From: Deltaproteobacteria bacterium
GTDB taxonomy: Bacteria; Desulfobacterota; Desulfobacteria; Desulfobacterales; JAUWMJ01
NCBI GenBank assembly: GCA_030638575.1
Contig: DAOWEJ010000048.1
Span: 1-45,622 of the forward strand
DNA: 45,622 nt
Reading direction: 5' to 3'
Shown here piece by piece: positions 23,950-32,715 of the stretch. The position numbers and the translations under genes are program-made. The stretch's first letter is position 1. Each line of letters opens with the position of its first letter. Below the pieces are notes generated by a model. That model saw nothing but the letters and a program-made list of their open reading frames with translations. It did no database searches and had not been told where the DNA came from.

Positions 23950-24576
23950 TTATTGTAAAGCTATAAGTACTTTTATCTTTACTTCAATATTGCCTTTACC
24001 TTTATCAACAATATTCATATCAGACAGATAAATCTTTCCGGTTACTTCTGTCTTACCCGGATATTTCTTTGAAACAATCTGCTTCACTGCATTTCTATAT
24101 TCACGCGTCATAGACTTTTGCAGGTTGTCTGCCGTAAGTGAAGTTTCGAAAAATACTGCATTATCAATGCCGGAAACAGGTATTTTTGTTATAATAGTTT
24201 GTCTGGCGAGAATCACGTTATTACCAATATAATAGTACTCAGTATTTGAGCCTTTTATGACGCCGTCAGAAGATGTCTCAAATATTTTTAACGTAGCAGA
24301 TTCTCCCTTTTTCTTTTCAAAAGAAAATTCGATACCTGAAATTTGAGCAACAAGGTTAGCTGCAGCCATCATGGAGGCTCTCCGGCGTGCGAGAATTTTA
24401 CCGTTAGCGCCGGCATTTTCAGGGATTTTTACACAACCATAACCAACCACCTGAATTTCCTTAAAACCTTTTACTTCAACATCTGTTTTCTCAGATTTTT
24501 CTTTAGCGCAGCCCGAAAGCACCAGTGAAGTTAATATTGTTGCAAAAACAAATGCCGCGTTGATTTTATTGAACAT
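23950..24576 (-). CDS. LPP20-like lipoprotein
   Basis: The 208-aa protein starts with a clean lipoprotein signal (MFNKINAAFVFATILTSLVLSGC; lipobox LSGC). The mature region contains EIQVVGYGCVKIPENAGA, LARRRASMMAAANLVAQISG and IYLSDMNIVDKGKGNIEVK, a pattern seen in LPP20/FlgP-type outer-membrane lipoproteins. Function unknown. It is divergent from the YkgJ-type gene at 24737, so 24577-24736 should carry two promoters; no clear -35/-10 pair was picked out by eye. Confidence 0.72.
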   Translation of the reverse strand: MFNKINAAFVFATILTSLVLSGCAKEKSEKTDVEVKGFKEIQVVGYGCVKIPENAGANGKILARRRASMMAAANLVAQISGIEFSFEKKKGESATLKIFETSSDGVIKGSNTEYYYIGNNVILARQTIITKIPVSGIDNAVFFETSLTADNLQKSMTREYRNAVKQIVSKKYPGKTEVTGKIYLSDMNIVDKGKGNIEVKIKVLIALQ

Positions 24577-24736
24577 ATGATGTACCTATCGGTATTGATC
24601 GTTTCGTAAAAGAATTAATATCTATGAGTATCAAATTACAACATTTTTTGCAAATGTACAACTATCTGCACAGCAAAGGTCTCGTTAAAACAAACGCTGA
24701 AAACATGGGGTAAACCTTGCTTATTGAAATAGTAAT

Positions 24737-25426
24737 ATGACTGACTTAAAATCGTCAAATATCAAACCCAATGCCCCGATTACCGAATGCATCCGATGCG
24801 GAATCTGCTGTGAAAAAGGAGGACCGTCTTTTCATCTCGAAGATAAGCATTTAATCGATAAGGGCATAATTTTATCTAAATACCTTTTTACCATCCGAAA
24901 GGGCGAACTGGCCCATGACAACATCAAGGATGAATTACTGCCTGTATCCTCTGACCTTATTAAGATAATAGGTAAAAAAAATTCCTTCATATGTATATTT
25001 TTTAATGAGAGCAAAAAAAAGTGCAGGATTTATGAAAATCGGCCTGTTGAATGCAGGGTACTTAAATGCTGGGATACACTTGAAATAGAGAAAATATATT
25101 CAAAAAACAGGCTAACCAGAAAAGATCTTCTGTCTGGAATAGGAGGGTTATGGGAGCTTATCGAGGATCATCAGGCCCGCTGCTCATATGAAAAAATTAA
25201 AAGCATGTTACAAAAATACGATAGCGCAAAAAAAAATAACCTGAAAAACGATATTCTTGAAATTATAAGATATGATATACAAATTCGCCGGCTGGTTGTA
25301 AAAAAAGGGGGCGTGGATCCCGAAATTCTCGATTTCCTTTTCGGGCGACCTCTGACCTTAACTATAAAAATGTTCGGCATGCAGGTAAAGCGGGAAGGTG
25401 ATAGTTATATGCTTTCTTCAAAATAA
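24737..25426 (+). CDS. YkgJ-family cysteine-cluster protein
   Basis: This 229-aa protein opens with CIRCGICCEKGGPSF (Cys18/21/24/25) and continues with CIFFNESKKKCRIYENRPVE and CRVLKC, the full cysteine set of the YkgJ / zinc-or-iron-chelating UPF0153 family. The cysteines are thought to bind an Fe-S cluster or zinc; the biochemical role is not known. The C-terminal half is helical and lysine-rich. No good RBS is seen upstream of the ATG. Convergent with the ParM-like gene. Confidence 0.82.
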   Translation: MTDLKSSNIKPNAPITECIRCGICCEKGGPSFHLEDKHLIDKGIILSKYLFTIRKGELAHDNIKDELLPVSSDLIKIIGKKNSFICIFFNESKKKCRIYENRPVECRVLKCWDTLEIEKIYSKNRLTRKDLLSGIGGLWELIEDHQARCSYEKIKSMLQKYDSAKKNNLKNDILEIIRYDIQIRRLVVKKGGVDPEILDFLFGRPLTLTIKMFGMQVKREGDSYMLSSK

Positions 25427-25490
25427 CTTCAAGATGCTCAACACAAATCACAAATTGCCGGTCTTTCTCAGCTCTAAAACGCCCATTTCC

Positions 25491-26663
25491 TTAATCCTCG
25501 GATAATCCGTTTTCAAAAAGATCATCTATCTCCTCTATGGTTTCATCTGTGGGTTCTCCTATCTCCTCCAATGCTTCTGTTATAGATTCCTCCAGTGGTT
25601 CCTCTATAGGCTTCAATTCCGATGGCGTTGGTTCTCGAACCGATTCTCCCCATATATATCTGCCGTATTTAAGATATCCTTGTACATTATTCAACCGGGC
25701 ATCAATATTATTTTCAACCGGACTGATAGTTCCGGAAATAAGCGGCTGAAGATACTTTGCCAGCTCCCTGCATCCTCCGCCTGTTAAAATGATAGTATCG
25801 ATATCCCAATCACCGGCCCATACTCTATCAATTTCGTTTGCTATTGTTCCAGCCAGTTGAGCGTATACCTGATCCCTGATCTTTGTAAAATTGAGCCCAT
25901 GCCCTTTCATTTTTATAGATCCCGCTTCTGCAGCTTTGTATAAACGGTACAACTCAACGCTTACTCCGCACTTTTCACGCAATTTGTTTGAAATTACACC
26001 AAACGCCTTTGAAATTCCGGTGTCCATCGTCCTGCTGCCTCTGTCTATATACCGCAAATGATCCATGATGGTAAAATCTGTTGTCCGGAAACCAATATCG
26101 ACTATACCTACTTTCTGTTTGGCCAGTTCCGTATTTACAATTTTACCTTTGTCATCCATTATAAGGTTTAAAATTGTTCCCAGAGGCTGCGGAAGCATAC
26201 GAACTTTATTAATGTATATCTCTTTGTCAACCTTTCTTCCATTAGGATTGTAATATGTTATCTTGTGGTGTCCGGTAAGGATTTCATTGAACCGCTGATG
26301 ATTGTGCTTAAAATATCCGATTGGGAGCCCGGATACAATATTGATCGGAACATTAATTGAAGCATCCTTTTGTAAAAAAACGCCGGCAACAGTAAGTGAC
26401 AGAACTTTAACAAATTCGGATATCAGCTTTTCCTGGTCCAGGGTGAAACTCAGCACATTCGATTGCTGCTCAGCAAGATCACCAATAAAATACGTCCGGC
26501 CGTCTATAGTAACGTGGAAATAATCGGGAAGAGACGTTTCCCCGAAATCAACCCAGAATTGCAAATCGGTTGCATCCCCGAAAAGGGATTTAAAAATCAG
26601 GGTCTCCTTACCGTCGGTTGCTTTCGTAAACCCAAATCCGATATCAATACCAAGTACCTCCAT
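25491..26663 (-). CDS. ParM/StbA-like actin-family ATPase
   Basis: The 390-aa protein has the actin-fold nucleotide motifs: phosphate 1 (VLGIDIGFGFTKATDGKE), phosphate 2 (VGIVDIGFRTTDFTIMD) and adenosine (IDTIILTGGGCRELAKYL). This is the archaeal/plasmid actin-like (ParM/Alp) group rather than MreB or FtsA. The last 50 residues are an acidic, Glu/Pro-rich tail. The RBS GAGGAGG before ATG is excellent. No parR-like small DNA-binding gene or centromere-like iteron array is visible beside it, so a DNA-segregation role is uncertain; chromosomal ParM-like proteins of unknown role are common in deltaproteobacteria. Confidence 0.83.
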   Translation of the reverse strand: MEVLGIDIGFGFTKATDGKETLIFKSLFGDATDLQFWVDFGETSLPDYFHVTIDGRTYFIGDLAEQQSNVLSFTLDQEKLISEFVKVLSLTVAGVFLQKDASINVPINIVSGLPIGYFKHNHQRFNEILTGHHKITYYNPNGRKVDKEIYINKVRMLPQPLGTILNLIMDDKGKIVNTELAKQKVGIVDIGFRTTDFTIMDHLRYIDRGSRTMDTGISKAFGVISNKLREKCGVSVELYRLYKAAEAGSIKMKGHGLNFTKIRDQVYAQLAGTIANEIDRVWAGDWDIDTIILTGGGCRELAKYLQPLISGTISPVENNIDARLNNVQGYLKYGRYIWGESVREPTPSELKPIEEPLEESITEALEEIGEPTDETIEEIDDLFENGLSED

Positions 26664-26741
26664 ATTTATCCTCCTCGATCAACTATCTATTTTTATTTAT
26701 CAGTATACCTCATCAGAATCAAAAAGTCAAAAGAATCAATT

Positions 26742-27359
26742 TTATATAAGTATCCATTCGGTGCGAAAAATACCTTTAGATACAGATGCAATGTGCCCGT
26801 TGAAAAAGAAATGTTCCACAAACCACTTTCTGCCTTTGTAGTTTATTAATAGATTGTTATCGTCAATAATCTGTACAATACGGCATTTTGAAAGATCTTT
26901 AAGCCCCGTCCCCCCTGCCTTTAATACAGCCTCTTTGGATGTCCAATATCGAAAAAAAAGTATCAACGGGTCGGAATTCGCAAGGGCCCATTCCTTTTCA
27001 TCGGCTGTTTTTTTAAAAAGGGATTGGGAACACTCCCTGATTTTCTCAATATCTATTCCGATACGCCTTGGGGCCACCACACCCCCCACATATGCCGGTT
27101 TATGTGTAACAGACCAGTAATTCCCGTCAAATGGCATGGGACAACCATTTTTTTCCTTTAAAAGTTCACCTAACTGAATGCTGCTTTTTTGTGCCGATAT
27201 TTCAAGGGCACGTCTGGCATGCCGGCTTAGGTATTTTACCCTGGCTCTGCGCGTAAGTTCCTTTGCTTCGGCAGGAACAGAGAGTATTACCGGATAAATG
27301 ACTCGACTGTGGCCTGTTGGTTTCATGCTCCCTTCTATGCCTAAATTGGATTGATCCAT
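26742..27359 (-). CDS. 4'-phosphopantetheinyl transferase, Sfp type
   Basis: This 205-aa protein has the Sfp-family signatures YWSVTHKPAYVGGVVAP, IGIDIEKIRECS (Mg2+-binding Asp/Glu) and YWTSKEAVLKAGGTGLKDL. It would transfer phosphopantetheine from CoA to an acyl or peptidyl carrier protein. No carrier-protein or synthase genes are adjacent, so it may serve cell-wide fatty-acid ACP or an unlinked pathway. ATG 27359 is the outermost start; an internal Met (MKPTGHSRV) is possible. It lies just upstream of the ParM-like gene on the same strand. Confidence 0.87.
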   Translation of the reverse strand: MDQSNLGIEGSMKPTGHSRVIYPVILSVPAEAKELTRRARVKYLSRHARRALEISAQKSSIQLGELLKEKNGCPMPFDGNYWSVTHKPAYVGGVVAPRRIGIDIEKIRECSQSLFKKTADEKEWALANSDPLILFFRYWTSKEAVLKAGGTGLKDLSKCRIVQIIDDNNLLINYKGRKWFVEHFFFNGHIASVSKGIFRTEWILI

Positions 27360-27450
27360 TTATCTTTAGAATTTATTTGCTCGTAATAATTTAGCGCTTT
27401 TAAGATTTGGCTAATTACCTTGAAAAGTAAAATATTGCTGATTGAAATTT

Positions 27451-27613
27451 GATGAACTCGTAAGAAGTCCGATTTAGACGGTTTCGTAAAAAGTTCAAAT
27501 TCAAGGCGTGCAAATTTTGTGATCATGAGGCGTACTGATCGTACGTTGAATGATTGCGAAATGCAGCACAACGTCCCGCTGAACTGAAGCGGGAGACTTT
27601 TTACGACGCCATC
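27451..27613. mobile_element. Repeat family A, copy A3, abutting rsmI
   Basis: Left end GATGAACTCGTAAGAAGTCC and right end ACTTTTTACGACGCCATC are 18-bp terminal inverted repeats with a few mismatches. The TGA stop of rsmI (minus strand, 27612-27614) lies in the last bases of the element's right end, so the repeat supplies most of the stop codon. It shares interior CGTACGTTGAATGATTGCGA with A1 and A2. Confidence 0.87.
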
Positions 27614-28493
27614 AAATTTCGCCCTTTATCTTCAATGCCTCATCATAAATGATATTTTTTGGCAGATTATGCTTTTTTGATAATATTCTTGCAAGGTCTG
27701 ACAGTCGCGTTTCTTCCCCCTTCAGGCATTTAACGATATCAGTTCTTACTGCATCCATGGATACCGTTGCACTTGAACCGTTTCCGGCTATCAGCAGTGT
27801 AAGCTCTCCTTTTATAGAAGAGCGTTTTTTCAAATTGTTTTTGATCTCAGATAAAAGGCCCCGGATAAACTCTTCGTAGCGCTTGGTCATTTCACGTGCC
27901 AAAACAGCATGTCGATCACCCATTGTTTCAATAATTTCATTCAGAAAAGTCAGGATTCGCCGGGGTGATTCATAAAAAATGATTGTTTTATTTTCATGGG
28001 CAAGCCCCTTTAGCTGTTTTTTCCGTTTTTCTTTTTTTTTGGCGGTAAAGCCTATGAAAACAAAAGAATCTGTAGCCAGCCCTGCAACACTGAGAGCAGT
28101 AATAGCAGCTGATACGCCCGGCACAGGGATTATCCGGATATTTTCTGCAATCGCTTCGTTTATCAGCCGATAACCCGGGTCAGACACAGACGGTGTTCCG
28201 GCATCTGATACCAAGGCAATGGATAAACCTTTTTTTAGTTTGCTAATCAGGCCGGGTGTGCGTTTAGTCTCATTATGCTCGTGGTAGGATATCAAGCGGT
28301 TTTTGATTTTATGGGCAGCTAAAAGTTTCCCTATGTTTCGGGTGTCTTCCGCTGCAATCAGGTCGACCTCTCCAAGAATCGTAAGGGCCCTTAAGGTAAT
28401 ATCATCCTTATTGCCGATGGGGGTGGCGACAACATAGAGTTTTCCTTTATTAGCTGTATTTTGATATTCATCCGTAGGCAAGTTCAAAGGCAT
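27612..28493 (-). CDS. rsmI: 16S rRNA (cytidine1402-2'-O)-methyltransferase
   Basis: The 293-aa protein has all main RsmI motifs: LYVVATPIGNKDDITLRAL, AAEDTRNIGKLLAAH, VSDAGTPSVSDPGYRLI and PGVSAAITALSVAGL. It methylates the ribose of C1402 in 16S rRNA using SAM. It overlaps the end of yraN by 26 bp, and rsmI-yraN adjacency is common. It is the last gene of the minus-strand ribosome-maturation operon, and its stop is formed with repeat A3. Confidence 0.93.
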   Translation of the reverse strand: MPLNLPTDEYQNTANKGKLYVVATPIGNKDDITLRALTILGEVDLIAAEDTRNIGKLLAAHKIKNRLISYHEHNETKRTPGLISKLKKGLSIALVSDAGTPSVSDPGYRLINEAIAENIRIIPVPGVSAAITALSVAGLATDSFVFIGFTAKKKEKRKKQLKGLAHENKTIIFYESPRRILTFLNEIIETMGDRHAVLAREMTKRYEEFIRGLLSEIKNNLKKRSSIKGELTLLIAGNGSSATVSMDAVRTDIVKCLKGEETRLSDLARILSKKHNLPKNIIYDEALKIKGEI

Positions 28494-28839
28494 TTTTAAT
28501 TATTTCAATACTCGGGTTATCTTGAGAAGATATGATAGATACCACATCGAATCTAGCCTTGGCGTTGCTCTGCCTATTTGCTTTAAGATACTGAAGCGCA
28601 ACCATGGATATCTTTCTTTGCTTTTTTGGGGTTACCGCCCATTTAGGGTTGCCGAAATGCTTCGATTTTCTCGCTTTAACCTCAACGAATACGATGGTAT
28701 TTTTTTCTATGGCTATAATATCAATTTCTCCGAGTTTGGTGCGGTAATTCTGCTCTATGATTTTATATCCATGCTTTTTGAGATAGCGGGCGGCAATCGA
28801 TTCACTCTTTTCTCCAAATTGTTGCTGACTGCTTAGCAT
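28468..28839 (-). CDS. yraN: YraN-family (UPF0102) nuclease-like protein
   Basis: The 123-aa length is normal for the family. It has the core of a PD-(D/E)xK-like fold: AARYLKKHGYKIIEQNYR, KLGEIDIIAIEKN and VFVEVKARKSKHFGNP. It is usually found beside rnhB and rplS, as here, and is thought to act on DNA. The start is 12 bp downstream of the sensor-kinase stop. Confidence 0.9.
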   Translation of the reverse strand: MLSSQQQFGEKSESIAARYLKKHGYKIIEQNYRTKLGEIDIIAIEKNTIVFVEVKARKSKHFGNPKWAVTPKKQRKISMVALQYLKANRQSNAKARFDVVSIISSQDNPSIEIIKNAFELAYG

Positions 28840-28851
28840 ATCTTTTAAACT

Positions 28852-30951
28852 TTATCTGTCCAGCTCCGATCGAACAGCCCTGCCGATTTTTTCTATAAAA
28901 TACGGCTTTTTTACATAAGATCCTGCGCCTAATCTTTGCACTTCTTTAACACGTTCTGTTTCAGAAAATCCGCTTGCGATAATGGCTTTCTGGCCCGGAT
29001 GAATTTTGATGATTTTTTTATATGTCTCCAGCCCGTCGATCCCGGGGTCCATAATCATATCTAAAACAAGCAGATCCGTTGAATTTTTTTTCAGGTATTC
29101 CACCGCTTCTTCACCACTTGAAACCGATGTAACCTTATATCCCAATTTTTTCAGCATACCGGATGCAATTTCTCTCTGAGTTTTTATATCATCAATAATT
29201 AAAATAGATTCTCCCTTTCCCATGTAATCTTTTATAGATAATATCGCTTTATCTTTGGCTAATTCCTGTCGTGTTACCGGAAAAAAGAGAGTAAATGTTG
29301 TTCCGCTTCCTTTAACACTATGAACGTCAATATATCCATTGTGATCTTTTACGGTTCCCCATACAACAGCCATACCAATCCCGGTTCCGCTTCTTCCCAT
29401 GACTTTTTTTGTATAAAAAGGCTCAAATATTCTTTCTATATCCTCAGAAGATATGCCTACACCGGTATCAGATACCATCAGTGTTGCGTAGTCACCCTCT
29501 TCCACTTTGTCATAACCGCTTATGGGGTTGTCAATATACCGATTTTCAGTTGATATAATGACCTTTCCATGCCCGAAAATAGCTTCAGTAGCATTAGAGA
29601 CTAAATTCATGACTGTTTTTGAAAGATGAACCGGCGAACCTGAAATATTTAACGAATTTTTTTCGAGGTTTGTTTCTACTCGAACATCGGAATGGTATGA
29701 TTTCAATTTTTCATATTCCGGGCTTGTTAAATAATCATTAACAATTTTATTTAAGTTGACTATTTCCGTGGTAGCAACCCCTCTTCTCGCCAGGGTCAAC
29801 AGGTCCTGAACGATCGTTGCAGCTTTTTCACCCGATTCTTGTATGGTTAAAATCGGCTTTCTTAACGGGCTGTCATGGGGCATGTCCAATAACAACAGCT
29901 CAGGGTAACTAACAATCCCGGATAGTATATTATTAAGATCATGGGCAACACCACCTGCCAGGGTTCCTATGGCTTCCATTTTTTGAGCCCGCTGAAGGCT
30001 GGTTTCAAGTCTGGCTCTTTCTACTTCCGCCCGCTTTCGCTGGTCGATCTCTGCCATCAATTCTTCATTTTTAAGATATAATTCTTTTGTTCTTGAATTA
30101 ACCTGTATCCTCAACACGATGCTTGTAATAAAAAACAGGAAAAAAAGGCTCACAATAGCGGCAATTGTCCACAGCAACCATTTGGCATATACCTTGCTGG
30201 AACCTACGCCTAACCATGAGTTCATCGATGTGTAATAAATTGATTTTCTGTCCTCTTTCAACTCGCGCAAATGCGTATCGATTGAACCGATCAGGTTTTG
30301 GTTTCTCCCTTCCGGTACGGCAAAATATAGTTTCTGCGGATTGAAGACAACCGGACTTCTTGAAATATCGTAAAGATTTTCATATTGCATTCCGTAAAAA
30401 AAGCCTACAACACCGGCATCACACTCTCCGCTCTCAATTATTTCAAAAATTGTTTGATATTCATAGACTACAATAATTCTACAACGGATACCAAACTGGT
30501 TAATTAAATTTAGTATCTTATCGTAATGGATACTATTGTAAAGCACAGCAATCTTTTTATCATTGAGATCAACAATAGACTCTATGGAAGAGTCCTTTTG
30601 GGTATAAATCTGTGCCCATTCAGACAATACACTCTCATATTCATAATCGAATCGCTTATCTTTCTCTTGTGAATATGTAATTCCAGCCAGCAGGTCTAAT
30701 CTCCCCTCTTCAAGCTGCTTAAGACATTCCTCCCGCGAACCGGGGAAATATCTAACTTTCCAATCTTCTTTAGAAGCGATATACTCAAGGATATCTATGA
30801 AAAAGCCTTTTGCAGCTGAGCCTTCTCCAATGAATGCCATCGGTATGTTCTGATATATGCCTACCTTTACCACGGTATATGCGCACAATGGAGAGGATAA
30901 AACAGACAGGACAACAAATAAAGATATAATAAAAATTAATAATTTTTTCAT
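28852..30951 (-). CDS. Hybrid sensor histidine kinase with periplasmic SBP-like sensor and receiver domain
   Basis: This 699-aa protein consists of a signal peptide (LLIFIISLFVVLSVLSSPL) and a bacterial extracellular solute-binding family 3 domain (about 27-255; VKVGIYQNIPMAFIGEG, GRLDLLAGITYSQEKDKRF). A transmembrane helix follows (about 262-285), then a coiled coil, a HisKA/HATPase core with GGVAHDLNNILSGIVSYPE (phosphoacceptor His) and ATP-lid SGTGIGMAVVWGTVKDH. The C-terminal receiver has its Asp in LLVLDMIMDPGIDG. The periplasmic domain suggests sensing an amino acid or other small solute. It lies in the gap where rnhB is normally followed by yraN, with spacings of only 10 and 12 bp, so it is part of the operon. 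No separate output protein is adjacent. Confidence 0.9.
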   Translation of the reverse strand: MKKLLIFIISLFVVLSVLSSPLCAYTVVKVGIYQNIPMAFIGEGSAAKGFFIDILEYIASKEDWKVRYFPGSREECLKQLEEGRLDLLAGITYSQEKDKRFDYEYESVLSEWAQIYTQKDSSIESIVDLNDKKIAVLYNSIHYDKILNLINQFGIRCRIIVVYEYQTIFEIIESGECDAGVVGFFYGMQYENLYDISRSPVVFNPQKLYFAVPEGRNQNLIGSIDTHLRELKEDRKSIYYTSMNSWLGVGSSKVYAKWLLWTIAAIVSLFFLFFITSIVLRIQVNSRTKELYLKNEELMAEIDQRKRAEVERARLETSLQRAQKMEAIGTLAGGVAHDLNNILSGIVSYPELLLLDMPHDSPLRKPILTIQESGEKAATIVQDLLTLARRGVATTEIVNLNKIVNDYLTSPEYEKLKSYHSDVRVETNLEKNSLNISGSPVHLSKTVMNLVSNATEAIFGHGKVIISTENRYIDNPISGYDKVEEGDYATLMVSDTGVGISSEDIERIFEPFYTKKVMGRSGTGIGMAVVWGTVKDHNGYIDVHSVKGSGTTFTLFFPVTRQELAKDKAILSIKDYMGKGESILIIDDIKTQREIASGMLKKLGYKVTSVSSGEEAVEYLKKNSTDLLVLDMIMDPGIDGLETYKKIIKIHPGQKAIIASGFSETERVKEVQRLGAGSYVKKPYFIEKIGRAVRSELDR

Positions 30952-30961
30952 TTTGTCTCTA

Positions 30962-31570
30962 CTACAGATATTCTTTAACTCCTCGGAAGCTGCGCCGGTG
31001 AATGGGACTGTATCCGTATTTTTTTATTGCTTCTTTGTGGATTTTTGTTGGATACCCCTTATGCTTTGAAAATCCAAACTGAGGATAATCTTCGTGATAT
31101 CTTATCATTAACCTGTCCCGGGTAACTTTGGCAACAATAGATGCGGCAGCAATCGAAATACTCAACCCATCCCCCTTAGGTATAGTTTCCTGCGGCAAGT
31201 CTAACGGTATCTGAAATGTGCCGTCTATAAGGAGGCAGTCAGGCTGAGGGTTAAGGTTTTTTACGGATATGGACATGGACAGTAGAGAGGCTTTGAGAAT
31301 ATTCATACGATCTATTTCCACAGGGTCAACGATCCCTATACCGATGGAAACAGCATGGTCGTAAATCTTCTCATAAAGCTCCTCACGTTTTTTAGGTGTT
31401 AATTTCTTGGAATCGGTTACACCTGAAACCGGAAAAGAAAAAGGGAGGATGACCGCCGCAGAGACTACCGGCCCGGCCAGGGGGCCACGGCCTGCTTCAT
31501 CAATACCCGCAATTTCCCTAAAGCCTTTTTCAAAGGCTTTTTTTTCAAAAGACCTTAAGTCTGATTCCAT
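30962..31570 (-). CDS. rnhB: Ribonuclease HII
   Basis: The 202-aa protein shows the full RNase HII set: IAGIDEAGRGPLAGPVVSAA (Asp-Glu), TDSKKLTPKKREELYEKI, LLIDGTF and SIVAKVTRDRLM. It ends in GYSPIHRRSF. It removes ribonucleotides from DNA and RNA primers. Its place after rplS matches the common rplS-rnhB-yraN order, although here about 290 bp of repeat DNA separate it from rplS. Confidence 0.95.
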   Translation of the reverse strand: MESDLRSFEKKAFEKGFREIAGIDEAGRGPLAGPVVSAAVILPFSFPVSGVTDSKKLTPKKREELYEKIYDHAVSIGIGIVDPVEIDRMNILKASLLSMSISVKNLNPQPDCLLIDGTFQIPLDLPQETIPKGDGLSISIAAASIVAKVTRDRLMIRYHEDYPQFGFSKHKGYPTKIHKEAIKKYGYSPIHRRSFRGVKEYL

Positions 31571-31700
31571 GAAATCTTTTCCGATTTCCTGCTATGAAAT
31601 GAACGAGGCCTTTGAAAAATGCTGATCTTTAGCTGTCCAGCTTTCCGGGTATTTTGCGCTTAGGATTTCGTCCCGTAGCGGTAGGATTGTCCGACAACAA

Positions 31701-31842
31701 GAGACCTTTGAAAAATGGTAATTTTTGTTCGAGTTCAAGGAAGGCGAAAATTTCAACCACAGGAATATATTGAATATTTCGAGGATTGAAATTTGAACCT
31801 GACGCAGAAATCGGGTAAAAAGTGCCGTTTTGCAAAGGTCTC
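31701..31842. mobile_element. MITE family C, copy C3 (142 bp, TSD AACAA)
   Basis: Flanked by perfect AACAA repeats (31696-31700 and 31843-31847). It is inserted in the opposite orientation to the other copies. It lies between rnhB and rplS, in a 294-bp gap that also contains a lone C-like left end at about 31608 (GAGGCCTTTGAAAAATG), possibly an older relic. An apparent 78-aa ORF at 31629-31865 is only repeat sequence. Confidence 0.92.
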
Positions 31843-31864
31843 AACAAGGATTGTCGGTAAATCA

Positions 31865-32212
31865 CTAACTAAGGCGTCGTTCCCTTATCCTTGCAGCTTT
31901 GCCTTTTAGTTTACGCAGATAATAGATTTTTGCACGACGTACACGGCCTCTGGTAACTACTTCAATTTTATCTATAATAGGAGAATGGAGAGGAAAAATA
32001 CGCTCAACCCCTACGCCGTATGAAACTTTCCGCACGGTGAATGTGGCGTTTGTTGTACCTTTCCGTTTACTGATAACAACCCCCTGAAATACCTGAATTC
32101 GCTCTTTTTCACCTTCTTTTATTTTCACGTAGACCTTAACCGTATCGCCTGCTGAAAAATCAGGCAGATCAAGACGCATCATTTCTCTTTCTAACTGTTT
32201 TATCTTTTCCAT
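31865..32212 (-). CDS. rplS: 50S ribosomal protein L19
   Basis: This 115-aa protein is unmistakable L19: [58 protein letters not shown] and [18 protein letters not shown]. It lies at the 30S-50S interface of the ribosome. AAGGAAA precedes the ATG. It is separated from the RNA methyltransferase upstream by 503 bp of nested repeats, unusual for this operon, so it may need its own promoter. Confidence 0.97.
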   Translation of the reverse strand: MEKIKQLEREMMRLDLPDFSAGDTVKVYVKIKEGEKERIQVFQGVVISKRKGTTNATFTVRKVSYGVGVERIFPLHSPIIDKIEVVTRGRVRRAKIYYLRKLKGKAARIRERRLS

Positions 32213-32271
32213 GTTTAAAAGTTTCCTTACTTTAATCCGCTGAAAGCGGAAAATTAAAATTTTTGTATTAA

Positions 32272-32703
32272 TTTAGCCTGTTGAAAAACATGCCCAGATG
32301 AGCATTCAGGTGATACGGTTTTAAGGCGTGTCGCTGTGAGACCTTTGCAAAACGGCACCTTTTGCCCGATTTCTGCGTCAGGTTCAAATTTCAATCCTCG
32401 AAATATTCAATATATTCCTGTGGTTGAAATTTTCGCCTTCCTTGAACTCGAACAAAAATTACCATTTTTCAAAGGTCTCACTGTTTGAAGGTATTAGTCC
32501 GCCGTAAGCGGATTAAGAAAGAACAACAAACAAGTACATTTTATATGCAAAGCAAAGAATATGTTCGTTTAAAAAGTTTTTATAAAAGGATTGCACCTGT
32601 TCTTTCTTTACGCTTACTTATCCTCGAGAGGCGGACAAGTGCCTGAGTTCGACACGTCTTAAAATCGCATTATCTGAATGCGGCTTTTTAAAAAGCTAAA
32701 ATG
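32272..32703. repeat. Repeat family E, copy E2, interrupted by MITE C4
   Basis: Outer left TTTAGCCTGTTGAAAAACAT ... GAGCATTCAGGTGA and outer right TCTGAATGCGGCTTTTTAAA are inverted relatives. An inner pair CGGTTTTAAGGCGTGTCG (32316-32333) and CGACACGTCTTAAAATCG (about 32650-32667) is almost perfectly complementary. C4 sits next to the left inner arm. The remaining core (32480-32645) is A/T-rich with the imperfect palindrome TCCGCCGTAAGCGGA at 32498 and no gene. It accounts for most of the 503-bp gap before rplS. Confidence 0.65.
32338..32479. mobile_element. MITE family C, copy C4 (142 bp, nested in E2)
   Basis: Ends GAGACCTTTGCAAAACGGC and TTTTTCAAAGGTCTC. Flanking pentamers GCTGT (32333-32337) and ACTGT (32480-32484) match at 4 of 5 positions, consistent with an older target duplication. 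It interrupts the stem of repeat E2. Confidence 0.88.
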
Positions 32704-32715
32704 TTATAAATCTCA

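Noticed and set aside
31629-31865. 78-aa minus-strand ORF upstream of rnhB
   Set aside because: Most of it is translation of MITE C3; the same peptide-like string appears wherever the MITE occurs.
32272-32703. Possible CRISPR array or attachment site because of repeated palindromes
   Set aside because: Repeats are not regularly spaced, there are no uniform spacers, and no cas or integrase genes are present.
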